Source: Chitinophagaceae bacterium | GTDB taxonomy: Bacteria; Bacteroidota; Bacteroidia; Chitinophagales; Chitinophagaceae | Direction of reading: 5' to 3' | Assembly: GCA_022843585.1 (NCBI GenBank) | Contig: JALHNJ010000003.1 | Location: forward strand, 272,222 to 336,221 | DNA length: 64,000 nucleotides | Part shown: positions 28,601 to 35,747 of the stretch, in pieces | Numbering within the stretch: position 1 is the first letter of the stretch | Layout: every line of letters begins with the position of its first letter | Program-made: the position numbers and the translations under genes | Notes under the pieces: model-generated | Databases searched by the model: none | The model's input: only the letters and a program-made list of their open reading frames with translations | What the model was told of the DNA's origin: nothing

Positions 28601-29964
28601 GTCCAGTTACTGGAGGAGATAGTAAATCTCCACAACTCATTATTGGTATAGCCCCCAAAAAGCCATAGGTTTCCAGTAGACTGAAACCAAAAATGGCAAC
28701 TTGACCTGCCGCCCGGTTTATTCGCCGCAGCCGGTACTCCCATTGTACCAAAAACTGTAGTGCCACCAGGTGTATTATCCCCTTTAATCCATACCCACTG
28801 GTTAGCGGCAATATTATATCTCCACAAATCATTTAATCTGCCTACACCTGATGCGCCATAACCATCACCCCCAAATAACCAAAAATTACCTGATCCATCA
28901 ATTTGAGAACTTACTGACTCTCTTGCTCCAGGATTATTGGTGGCAGCACCCGTCCCCATTGTCCCGTACACCCCTGCATTGTTGATAGTATTAGGCCCTT
29001 TCATCCAAGTCCACTGAGTAGTTGCAATATTATAGCGCCATAAATCACTCAACCTGCCATTGGTATTGGTTGCGGGGCGACCATACCCGCCGAATAACCA
29101 AATATTATTGCTGGCATCAATAGACATAGCTGCAAACTCACGGCCACCCGGTTTATTTGTGGCTGAAGCTGTGCCCTGTGTTCCATAGACACCCAAAAAA
29201 AGACCAGACTTATCACCCTTCAACCATGTCCATTGATTAGTAGTAGTATTATATCGCCATAAATCATTAAGTAAACCGATGCCGCTTTCATTATAGCCAT
29301 ACCCACCAAAAAGATAAAAATTTCCACTATTATCTTTACATGCCATAGTTCCTTCCCTTGAGCCCGGTTTATTTGCAGGACTGGGGGTTCCCATTGTACC
29401 ATATACCCCGGATACATAAGGTGTGTTATTTCCACTCATCCATGTCCATTGATTTGATGTAGGATTATATCGCCACAAATCATTCAGTCTATCTGAATAA
29501 GAATAACCCTGAGCATAACCATCACCTCCAAAAATCCAGATATTTCCCACTGCATCTACCCAGCCACTACCATTACTTCTTGCACCGGGATAGTTGGTAG
29601 CTGAAGGCACTGTAATAGTTCCATATACACCAGAAGTATTGGTACTTTTACTACCCGAAACCCAAGTCCACATATTAGTTACTGGCGAGTATTTCCACAA
29701 ATCATTTAGCCTTCCTTGTGTACTTTCACCATAACCTTGGCCGCCAAATAACCAAAAATTACCTGATGCGTCTGTTAGGTAGATTGCTGCACTTCTTTGC
29801 CCTGGTCTATTATTACTATTAGCAACATTTTGCGTTCCATAAATCCCGAAGTTTGTATTACTTATTCCTTCATCCCCTTTCATCCAAACCCATTGGTCAT
29901 TCTGTGAACGAACTGCCTTTGTATATAACAAAAAAATTGTAAGCAAGACAAATATTTTTTTCAT
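22669..29964 (-). CDS. Giant kelch-repeat, tandem-repeat surface protein with gliding-motility-type C-terminal sorting domain
   Basis: About 2431 residues from the ATG at 29964, where a signal peptide starts (KKIFVLLTIFLLYTKAVRSQ). An upstream in-frame ATG at 30015 lies inside the previous gene and is not preferred. Domains: 12 kelch-like blades of ~70 residues (about 21-880; each with WLFGGxGY, LNDLWRYNP, QWTWxKG); Ig-like and FnIII-like segments (about 885-1215); 17 tandem 52-residue repeats (1219-2102); an Ig-like segment; a PKD domain (about 2180-2243; WNFGDNSTS, HVYTQPGSYTVEL); and a C-terminal type-B sorting domain (about 2341-2431; VPKAFTPNSNNANDKLRP, YFRVYNRWGQLMYQT, GWDGNYKN). It is expected to be exported by the type IX system and held on the surface or released. 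It sits between the TPR-CHAT and PorP/SprF genes. Confidence 0.92.
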   Translation of the reverse strand: MKKIFVLLTIFLLYTKAVRSQNDQWVWMKGDEGISNTNFGIYGTQNVANSNNRPGQRSAAIYLTDASGNFWLFGGQGYGESTQGRLNDLWKYSPVTNMWTWVSGSKSTNTSGVYGTITVPSATNYPGARSNGSGWVDAVGNIWIFGGDGYAQGYSYSDRLNDLWRYNPTSNQWTWMSGNNTPYVSGVYGTMGTPSPANKPGSREGTMACKDNSGNFYLFGGYGYNESGIGLLNDLWRYNTTTNQWTWLKGDKSGLFLGVYGTQGTASATNKPGGREFAAMSIDASNNIWLFGGYGRPATNTNGRLSDLWRYNIATTQWTWMKGPNTINNAGVYGTMGTGAATNNPGARESVSSQIDGSGNFWLFGGDGYGASGVGRLNDLWRYNIAANQWVWIKGDNTPGGTTVFGTMGVPAAANKPGGRSSCHFWFQSTGNLWLFGGYTNNELWRFTISSSNWTWIRDFSRIGSSVYGTINTTNAANYPGNRYSAGTWMDAAGDFWLFGGNGVGGINQQGYLSDMWRYQPGTNQWTWTAGDSLADLTGNYGVVNVPAVSNRPGGRFACMTWKDNNGRLWLFGGNGYSTTATAGYLNDLWRFDPATSQWTWIKGDNTLNNLGSYGTIGVASATNKPGSRYDAITWTDSNGMLWLFGGYGYGESGGSGYLNDLWKFNPSTTQWTFIKGSKTIDNAGVYGVIGAGTVNTQPGGRNASAGFLDSDGNLWLFGGYGKAFQENAEGYLSDLWKYEPSTDIWTWVNGSDLNNITPVFGYMGVPSVENTPGGRSNMSAWVSNSDEFYLFGGGDALNDVWKYNRFLNVWTWVKGEPGSNPGIYGTATVPSVTNNPGGRNSSMSYKTSEGKLWMFGGSGLGKYISQYFSLNDLWNFNPCSGNLSITPASGRFCFGVNSIELTVSGGTGYSWYKDGILIPGQSGSTYTATTAGTYYVKSITGLCEIFSQTVVLGSASIAPSLGGNGVYCEGANVNVGIPETQNEQDYEWMGPASYYVPIGGGGGNQSLNFAMTASYSGTYIVESRKPDCDTVYSNPVSVYYGGVSELATTSVCPNQVSFSWRDYGSPVKIFQYAVTLSSSPPPLPARISTTSIGGSVGGLLPSTTYYIHVRGATIPNFDINSYTFCSNWTVISFTTPAEPPTPTLSPASATICQGNSQLLTATGGDTYQWTRDNNLINGVTSSTYNATIAGTYQVSASVNGCSSTLSNTSIITLTPTPTSTTNIAICSNQLPFSWNGNNYNTAGTYNVTLTTQAGCDSIATLNLTVSPPLTSTTNLSVCTNQLPYVWNGNNYSSAGTYNVTLIGSNGCDSIATLNLAINPTSSSITNVAVCSNLLPYSWNGNSYNAGGSYFVTLTGSNNCDSIATLNLSVNPVSTSTTNISICTNQLPYSWNGNNYNAGGTYNVTLPGTNGCDSIATLNLTVNTVLTSTTNASVCTNQLPFIWNGNNYNAAGTFNVILVSQSGCDSIATLNLSVNPILTSTTNASVCTNQLPYIWNGNNYNIAGTYNITLLGSNGCDSIATLNLLINQTSSSTTNISTCTNQLPYNWNGNSYNSAGTYVVTLTGSNGCDSVATLNLSVNVAATSTTNINICTNQLPYSWNGNNYNAGGIYSVTLMGSNGCDSIATLNLTVSAILTSTTNVAVCTNQLPYPWNGNNYNTAGTFNVTLVSQSGCDSIATLNLAINPVLTSTTNASTCSNQLPYNWNGNAYNTAGTYNVTLLGSNGCDSIATLNFSINSISSSITNVAVCSNQLPYNWNGNIYNGAGNYNVTLIGANGCDSIATLNLVVNAVQTSTTNVSICNNQLPYNWNGNNYNLAGIYTVTLVGSNGCDSIATLNLSIGTVLTSTTNVNVCANQLPYSWNGNSYNTAGSFNVTLVSQAGCDSIATLNLGVTPVLTSITNISRCENQLPYLWNGNNYTATGIYNITLAGSNGCDSIASLNLTVNPVLTSITNASICANQAPYIWNGNNYSTSGIYNVTLNGSNGCDSIATLNLEIKNIQTSSTNIEVCTNQLPYSWNGNNYTAAGSYNVTIPGSNGCDSIATLNLAIKPVATSTTSISICANQLPFSWNGNSYTASGSYNVILTGSNNCDSTATLILTVNSLPTGSISPGNATICIGSSQILTVSGGVSYQWLLNGAPINGATTDVITVTTQGIYSVEINAANGCKAMASNTANIQVIQKPITAFDFSALCQNEITIFNNTSTTGSSGTVNWSWNFGDNSTSSLFAPTHVYTQPGSYTVELIATPTACVQLADTIKKLITVIPATPGIRYDNVRVLKNTAFTLSARNIGVQYVWQPATALNNSTIQNPVVTTSADREYLVRIRIAAGCLVTDTVLVQAFDKADIYVPKAFTPNSNNANDKLRPLGVSAFSIDYFRVYNRWGQLMYQTQNVGEGWDGNYKNIPQPTETYTWVFLGKSQDGTIIKASGKTVLIR
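23659..26310 (-). repeat. 17 tandem 156-base (52-residue) coding repeats
   Basis: The span is exactly 17 x 156 bases. Consensus features per unit: TSTTN start, Cys at position 9, NQLPYSWNGNNYN at about 11-23, GTYNVTL, then GCDSIATLNLTVN with the second Cys at position 38. Units differ at many silent and non-silent sites, so the array is old. A higher-order period of four units is visible: units 1, 5, 9 and 13 have a SQxGCDS/TQAGCDS variant; units 3, 7 and 11 start with SS; units 4, 8 and 12 resemble each other. Two Cys per unit suggest one disulfide per domain outside the cell. Confidence 0.95.
27325..29904 (-). repeat. Twelve kelch-like blade repeats (about 200-215 bases each)
   Basis: Twelve occurrences of the unit QWTWxKGxxx...GVYGTxG...NxPGxRxxxxxWxDxxGNxWLFGGxGY...LNDLWRYNPxTN can be counted in the translation; the sixth and eleventh are shortened in the loop before NELW or NDVW. 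Twelve blades could form two six-bladed propellers. Boundaries are approximate. Confidence 0.85.
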
Positions 29965-29987
29965 TTCTGTAGTTTTGGTTTGCTTAA

Positions 29988-32924
29988 TCACTTCACTAAT
30001 ACCCATGCTGCCCATTTATAAGGTTCGTTTCTATACTTATTTCTCATTAAATTTTGTGCTGTGTAAAATGCAGTAGCAATGGCTTTTCCTTCAAACATAT
30101 TTTTATAAAACAACTGCATAAACTCTGCTGTTTCTATATCCGGCACTTTCCATAGACTCATTACCAAATGTTGCACACCCGCCATTTTAAATGAACGTTG
30201 TAAACCATATACACCTTCGCTTCCTTTAATATCTCCTAATGCTGTTTCGCAGGCACTCAGCACCACCAAACTTGTATTGGGAAGATAAAGATTAGATACT
30301 TCATAGGCTGTCAGGATGCCATCATCTGTACCTGTTGTTTTTTTTCCCTTCCATGCATCATTAGCGCCGGCAAACAGCAGACCTGAGCGAAATAATGAAT
30401 TACCTGATTGCTGAAACACCTTTCCGCCTGTTGAACTATCAACAGGTTCACCTGGCTTCTTTTTCTCAGGATCATCGAAGAAAAAACCATGGGTGGCTAT
30501 GTGTAATATTTTTGGTGATTGCTTTCCGGTTAAGTTTTTAACGACATTCTCTTTCGCTGCAAGTCCTTGCACCACTGTGGGTGAAAATTTCTTAAGCCGC
30601 CCTGTCTTTGCAATTCCAATTACCTCTTTGGATGTGCCAGGTAAATAGTCGAACCCACTTCTCTTTGCAACACTACCTTTTTCATTATTTGGTTGTACAC
30701 CTGTAGTATCGGTTACATACTGAATACCTCCGAATAAATATATTTTATCATTCACTTTTACATAACTGGAGTTTTGATCGGCAACAGCTGCAGTAGTTGA
30801 CAGTTGTACCAATTGATATTTGTCGCTCAGGACTGTTGACTTGTCAACCGGCAATGCTGCAAATGCTATGCGATGTAATAAACCTGCCGGAGCAAAATAA
30901 ATTGTTGTTATCCCTTTCAAATCATTTTCCAGCGGTTTCCAGATTGTGTTATACGACAATTGAGATAAGGAACTGTCTTTTCCAACTTTTAGTCCCCTTG
31001 TATAAAATGAATTAATACTTTGTCCGCCTTCAGCAGTTTTTGTAAGCAGATTTTCTAACTGTTTTTTTTCAAACAGCATTACAGAAATTGGCTCGGCCAT
31101 ATCCTTTTTTAAAATGAGTGCTGCATAATAAGTACTATCTGTGTGGCGGCGTCCGTCAAAATAATTGAATTCAATAAATTCTATAGTAGCTTCGGAAGAC
31201 TGTAGCTTTTGTTGTATTGCTTTCCAGCCAGCAGTCACATCCTGTGTTTTTTTGAATGCTTCAGAATTGCGTACCAAATCCTTTTCCAGTAAAGATGCTT
31301 TTTCTGTTATATCCTTTAAATGCTCCTTTGGAACATCTTCTACTTTGGAGCTAATTGCCGCTATTTGTTTTTTTAAATCTAACCAGGTATCATACTTTTT
31401 CGAGATTGCTGTATCACCGCTGTTATAAATAATTTGATGTAACTGTTTAGCAGAAGAAAGTATCTGGTTTCTTCGCAAAAGAGAAATTAAATATGGCTGA
31501 CCTTTATTACCGCTACTTAACTTGTCAAAATAAAAAGAATAGTATTCACCTTCTGCCCCGGCTATATTATCCAGGTATAATTGTTTTTCATCTTCAGAAG
31601 TAAAAGAGAACATCCGGGCTGCTTGTGCATTTTGTGCTTCAAATGCTTTTACATACAATTCATTTGCCTGTGCAATTTTATTATCCGCCCAATATACTTT
31701 TGCAAGACTTAATGTGTTGCTTGTATAAAATGGGTGCTCTTCACCAAGATTTTTTTCCCATAAATTTCTTGCTTGCAATAGAAATTGTTCAGCCTTATCG
31801 TATTTACCAGTAACAAAATATAGGGAACCAAGACTGTTATTATTGATAGCTATATCAGCTTCAGCCGATGCACCAATTCCTTCAAATAGTTTTCCTGCTT
31901 CACTTGCAAGAGATTCTGCTTCATCAAATTTTCCCATTTCTCTATATAGCTGTGCAATATCACTGCAACTTTGTGCATAGTAATAACCATTGGGAGCTAT
32001 TTTTTGTCTTATATCTTTTGCTTCGAGATAAAGTGGTTCCGCCTTATCATATTGCTTCATAAAATAATAGAGGTCGGCAAGAATAGTACAACTAAGTGCA
32101 TAGTCATCATGCTGCTTTGTAAATACTTCCTCTCTTACTTTTCTTGCCTCAATATACAATGGCTCTGCCTGCTGGAATTTTCCCATGTCCCGATAAATAT
32201 TGGCAAGATTTACACAGCTTATAGCATAGGTAGCCTTCGGAATTCCTTTTACCCTTCCTCGTATTTCTTTAGCTTCCAGTGCAAGCGGTTCGGCTTTATC
32301 ATATTGACCTAAATTCCAGTATATAGCCGCCAGGTTATTACAACTTTGCGCATAAGCACCATGTTCCTTTGTAAATAATTGTTCCCGGATAGCCCTTGCC
32401 TCCAAATGTTGTGCTTCTGCCTTTTCAAATTCACCACTATCGTTATACAAAATTCCTAATGCATTACAACTACCGGCATACTCTCTGCTTTTCTTTGTGT
32501 GGAGTTTTTCCCAAATCTCTTTTGCTTCTATATAAAATGCTTCTGCTCTATTGTACTGACGGAGCAGATAATAAATCTGTCCGAGAAGATTTGCATTTGC
32601 TGCATAAGTGTCGTTAGACAAACCTAGCTTTTGCCTGATCACTTCTCTTGCTTCGAGATATATAGGTTCCGCATTATTATACTGACTTTTATTAAAGTAA
32701 ATAAGATTGGCAAGATTGCTGAGGATTTGAATATAAGAGTCGGAGTAAACAGAATCTTTTGGAATAAGCTGTTTAGAAAGCGTATAATATTTAATGGCAC
32801 TGTCTGTATTCTTTTGCACTCTAAACGTATCAGCATTGTCCCGGTAATGTTGCCATGACTGAGCCTCAACTTCCGGGAGAAATGAAAATAAAGCCAATAC
32901 AACATATAACAATCTAATGACCAT
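29988..32924 (-). CDS. Exported TPR protein with C-terminal CHAT (caspase-like) protease domain
   Basis: 978 residues from the ATG at 32924 (ATG 32933 gives three more). Signal peptide VIRLLYVVLALFSFLPEVEAQ. Residues ~25-450 form about ten TPR units of 42 residues with the pattern YDKAEPLYLEAKEIRxK...YAxSCxNLAxLYxxMGK. The C-terminal ~350 residues are a CHAT domain with both catalytic residues: His in LHIATHGFFFDDPE (about 812) and Cys in LVVLSACETALGDIKGSEGV (about 892), followed by LQRSFKMAGVQHLVMSLWKVPD. CHAT proteins are caspase-fold peptidases (separase-like). The gene overlaps none of the giant gene from its preferred start (23 bases between), so the three genes 32933-21666 look like one operon. 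The exported location is unusual for a signalling protease. Confidence 0.92.
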   Translation of the reverse strand: MVIRLLYVVLALFSFLPEVEAQSWQHYRDNADTFRVQKNTDSAIKYYTLSKQLIPKDSVYSDSYIQILSNLANLIYFNKSQYNNAEPIYLEAREVIRQKLGLSNDTYAANANLLGQIYYLLRQYNRAEAFYIEAKEIWEKLHTKKSREYAGSCNALGILYNDSGEFEKAEAQHLEARAIREQLFTKEHGAYAQSCNNLAAIYWNLGQYDKAEPLALEAKEIRGRVKGIPKATYAISCVNLANIYRDMGKFQQAEPLYIEARKVREEVFTKQHDDYALSCTILADLYYFMKQYDKAEPLYLEAKDIRQKIAPNGYYYAQSCSDIAQLYREMGKFDEAESLASEAGKLFEGIGASAEADIAINNNSLGSLYFVTGKYDKAEQFLLQARNLWEKNLGEEHPFYTSNTLSLAKVYWADNKIAQANELYVKAFEAQNAQAARMFSFTSEDEKQLYLDNIAGAEGEYYSFYFDKLSSGNKGQPYLISLLRRNQILSSAKQLHQIIYNSGDTAISKKYDTWLDLKKQIAAISSKVEDVPKEHLKDITEKASLLEKDLVRNSEAFKKTQDVTAGWKAIQQKLQSSEATIEFIEFNYFDGRRHTDSTYYAALILKKDMAEPISVMLFEKKQLENLLTKTAEGGQSINSFYTRGLKVGKDSSLSQLSYNTIWKPLENDLKGITTIYFAPAGLLHRIAFAALPVDKSTVLSDKYQLVQLSTTAAVADQNSSYVKVNDKIYLFGGIQYVTDTTGVQPNNEKGSVAKRSGFDYLPGTSKEVIGIAKTGRLKKFSPTVVQGLAAKENVVKNLTGKQSPKILHIATHGFFFDDPEKKKPGEPVDSSTGGKVFQQSGNSLFRSGLLFAGANDAWKGKKTTGTDDGILTAYEVSNLYLPNTSLVVLSACETALGDIKGSEGVYGLQRSFKMAGVQHLVMSLWKVPDIETAEFMQLFYKNMFEGKAIATAFYTAQNLMRNKYRNEPYKWAAWVLVK

Positions 32925-33133
32925 ACAATGCATCTGAATTTAAAGACAATCTAATCACCACAATGTGTTTGCTAATAACCCTTAACAGGTCTTCCTAAAA
33001 TTGGAGTGTTTTCAGAGATGGGATGGGTAAGTTCTCCTTGTCCATTCGGTTGCACTTTTGTTTCAAAAGGAGATATGCTTTGAAGATAGTAAGAAGAAAT
33101 GAAGAAGAATAATTTTTGACTACCTGTTTATTA

Positions 33134-33157
33134 AAAATACCCAGAAGTAGGTATTTT
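33134..33157 (-). terminator. Weak hairpin after the TonB-receptor-like gene
   Basis: On the minus strand AAAATACC and GGTATTTT pair over an 8-base loop, followed by a T-rich run, 16 bases after the stop. The stem has few GC pairs, so strength as a terminator is uncertain. Confidence 0.4.
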
Positions 33158-33172
33158 AAAACCACTACCTTG

Positions 33173-35584
33173 CTACTTTAGTTTGGGAAGCACCACCGGT
33201 TTTTTCTTCGGGGTCTTTGTCAAGTTATAAGCCAAACTCAACCTGAAATTTCGGGTTTGTGTGATGCTATAGCTTTCTAAATTGAAATTGGTGCCATAGG
33301 TAAATATCCTGCGCTGCTGGTTTACAAAGGGGTCAATTACATTTACCGTAACCACCATTTTCTTATTGAAGAATTTTTTCTGCAATCCCATATTCATACT
33401 GGTATTCCATCGGGCAAATCCCTGGGGGTTACCAAACCGGTTTACATTGAAACCGCCTGTAACATTCCATTTGTCAGTAGGTGCAAAACTTGAATTAATA
33501 TTTGAAGTAAAAGAACCTCCATTGCGAAACTTACGAACTGATATATCAAAAGCACTGTATTTACTGTATGTATAACTGGCACTAACATTCACTTTTAGTT
33601 TTTTGGTGATAGTGACACCATTCCAGCTACTTACTTCATATTCCTTACGGCCGCTGATATTCTCCCAGGTAACCTGTGTTTTTCCTTCAGGTAACAATGT
33701 TCGTACCTGGCTAAAAATATCCTGTACACTGTTATACCCAACCCCAATGTTTACATAGTATTTTGGCTTAGTTCTTCCGGCTATGAAATCAAAATTATGT
33801 GCAGTGGATGCCTCCAGTTTTTCGTTACCGAAACGAACATTGTAAGGGTCAGAAAAATCGATGGTAGGATTTAATTCGCCAATGCCGGGTCTTCGGATGC
33901 TTCTACGATAGGCGAATGTCAGGTTTAATTTGTCTTTCCAGGTCTTATTGATGTTGGCAAATGGAAGCCAGGTAAAATAATCGTTCTTAACATCACGGCT
34001 TTCTTTCAACAATTCAAACCAGATATCTGTTTTTTCTACTGAAGTTCCGGCGGTGAAACTGAAATCTTTGCCCAGTATCTGCTTTACGGATGCCCGTAGA
34101 TTACTGACTGTTTGATGAAACCAGAAATCATTACTCAATAATTCCAGTTTCTCCATAGTGCCTTCCGGCTTCTTTTTGTAGGTGGCATTTACAATAACAT
34201 GATTGTTGTTTCGGTTAAGTGCTGTACCTAATGACAAAAATGTTTTTTTGTTATCCAGCATTTTATCATAATTAACCCGAATACTATAGTTATTGATCTT
34301 TGTATTATTTAATTGCTGCTGCATTGAGTCAATACCATTGGGTGTAAAATCCGGATTGAAAAACTGCTGGTAAAAAAGCCGGTCATTTTGATTAGAGGAA
34401 AAACTATACCCGGTGATTATTCGCAAGGTTTCACCCAGTTTTCTTTTCCAGGTATAACTTAAATTAAGATTGGGACTGTAATTATCACCCTCACTTTGTA
34501 CCTGCCGCCTGCTCAACCTCCATAACTCATCAAAGCGATTAATGTTTTGATATTCCGTGTTGTTACTGTTATCATAACTGTTCTGGTTATAATTTACAAC
34601 CAGGTTTAACGAGTTCGCTTTATTAATGTCGTAATCGATGTTGGCCCTGAAGTTGGGCCGAATATTTTTATTAGTGTAGTTATTAGTAGTATTAAAAAAG
34701 TTTGAAGAATCCGTATAAATATTATTGCGGATTGAATAGCCATTTCCTTCAAACTCATTATAACCGCCACCTGCATTAATATTTATTGCCAGGCCTTGTT
34801 TGCGATAAGTAAAACTTCCATTCATTGTTGCCTCACCTCTTGTTCCAGCCGTAACAGAAACCCTTCCGCTTATTCCTACTTTGCCCTTCTTCGTAACAAT
34901 ATTAATTACACCGCCTTGCTCATTGGCATATTGTGGCGGCGGGTTTGTCATCACTTCGATTTTATCAATAGAACTTCCGGGCATTGATTCTAATAGATCC
35001 TGCAATTGCTGAAGATTTAATTCAACAGGTTTATCATCAATCAAAATTTTCGGTTCCTTTCCACGTACCGTTATTTTCCCATCGGGGTCTTTACCTACCA
35101 GTGGTACATTCGTCAACAGGTCGCTGGCAGTACTACCTGCAGCAATTGCTGATTCACCTGCATTAAACGTAATATTCCCTTCCTTCGATTCTATCAGTGG
35201 CTTTTCAGCATAAATAATTACCGCTTCTAAATTATCAGTTGAACGGGGCATTAATATAACATCCGAGAGATTAAAATCAAATCGTTCCATCCGAAAATAA
35301 ATGCTATCAATAGTGAGTGGTTGCAGGCCTACATAACTAATACTTAATTTATAATACCCAAAATCGACATTTTGAAAACTGAATTCTCCCGTCTTATCTG
35401 TTGAAATTGATCTAACCTTCAGCGAATCCGCAAAAGAAATTAACTGAACCGTGGCTCCTTCCAATGCTTTTTTCTTTTCATCCATCACATTCCCCGTCAG
35501 TAAACCGGATGCAGCTTTCTCCTGTGCAACGGCAGAAATAAATAATAACAGGGCTGTTAAGGTGGAAGTGACTTTTTTAAGCAT
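33173..35584 (-). CDS. TonB-dependent-receptor-like outer-membrane barrel with N-terminal regulatory-like domain
   Basis: 803 residues from ATG 35584 (ATG 35590 is an alternative). Signal peptide LKKVTSTLTALLLFISAVAQ, then a CarboxypepD_reg-like domain (about 25-105; GLLTGNVMDEKKKALEGATVQLISF...GEFSFQNVDFGYYKLSISYVGLQP), a plug-like domain (about 125-235; ASDLLTNVPLVGKDPDGKITVRGKEPKILIDDKPV, PGSSIDKIEVMTNPPPQYANEQGGVINIVTKKG) and a long barrel. This is the OMP_b-brl_3 type rather than a classic SusC. Substrate unknown. The lack of a SusD-like neighbour argues against a glycan-uptake locus. A TATCTTTG box lies just upstream. Confidence 0.88.
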   Translation of the reverse strand: MLKKVTSTLTALLLFISAVAQEKAASGLLTGNVMDEKKKALEGATVQLISFADSLKVRSISTDKTGEFSFQNVDFGYYKLSISYVGLQPLTIDSIYFRMERFDFNLSDVILMPRSTDNLEAVIIYAEKPLIESKEGNITFNAGESAIAAGSTASDLLTNVPLVGKDPDGKITVRGKEPKILIDDKPVELNLQQLQDLLESMPGSSIDKIEVMTNPPPQYANEQGGVINIVTKKGKVGISGRVSVTAGTRGEATMNGSFTYRKQGLAININAGGGYNEFEGNGYSIRNNIYTDSSNFFNTTNNYTNKNIRPNFRANIDYDINKANSLNLVVNYNQNSYDNSNNTEYQNINRFDELWRLSRRQVQSEGDNYSPNLNLSYTWKRKLGETLRIITGYSFSSNQNDRLFYQQFFNPDFTPNGIDSMQQQLNNTKINNYSIRVNYDKMLDNKKTFLSLGTALNRNNNHVIVNATYKKKPEGTMEKLELLSNDFWFHQTVSNLRASVKQILGKDFSFTAGTSVEKTDIWFELLKESRDVKNDYFTWLPFANINKTWKDKLNLTFAYRRSIRRPGIGELNPTIDFSDPYNVRFGNEKLEASTAHNFDFIAGRTKPKYYVNIGVGYNSVQDIFSQVRTLLPEGKTQVTWENISGRKEYEVSSWNGVTITKKLKVNVSASYTYSKYSAFDISVRKFRNGGSFTSNINSSFAPTDKWNVTGGFNVNRFGNPQGFARWNTSMNMGLQKKFFNKKMVVTVNVIDPFVNQQRRIFTYGTNFNLESYSITQTRNFRLSLAYNLTKTPKKKPVVLPKLK

Positions 35585-35599
35585 TGGCATTTAGACGCC

Positions 35600-35607
35600 C
35601 AAAGATA
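35600..35607 (-). promoter_or_regulatory. -7 box TATCTTTG for the TonB-receptor-like gene
   Basis: The minus strand reads TATCTTTG, a perfect TAnnTTTG match, 10 to 16 bases before the two candidate ATGs. The same octamer precedes trhO. No -33 TTG is found at the right distance. Confidence 0.4.
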
Positions 35608-35718
35608 GTTTTAACCTGCTCTGGTTTTAAAAGTTTTGGAAAAATGGTAAACACAAACAGTTGTTGGTCAAGCCTCCATATTTCGCTGACATACTGTCAT
35701 AATCTTGGAGATTTTAGG

Positions 35719-35726
35719 TATATTTG
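35719..35726 (+). promoter_or_regulatory. -7 box TATATTTG for miaB
   Basis: TATATTTG matches TAnnTTTG exactly and would give a leader of about 15 bases before the ATG at 35748. No good -33 element is seen at 19-23 bases upstream. It is placed suitably to drive the miaB-sigma54-lptE-secG gene set. Confidence 0.45.
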
Positions 35727-35747
35727 TCCTCCAAATTTTAAAGAAGA

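Noticed and set aside
29965..30015. Upstream ATG that would add 17 residues to the giant protein
   Set aside because: It lies inside the CHAT gene and would bury the clear signal peptide that starts at 29964.
33173..35584. SusC-type glycan transporter of a polysaccharide-utilisation locus
   Set aside because: No SusD-like lipoprotein or glycoside hydrolase is adjacent and the barrel is of the OMP_b-brl_3 type.
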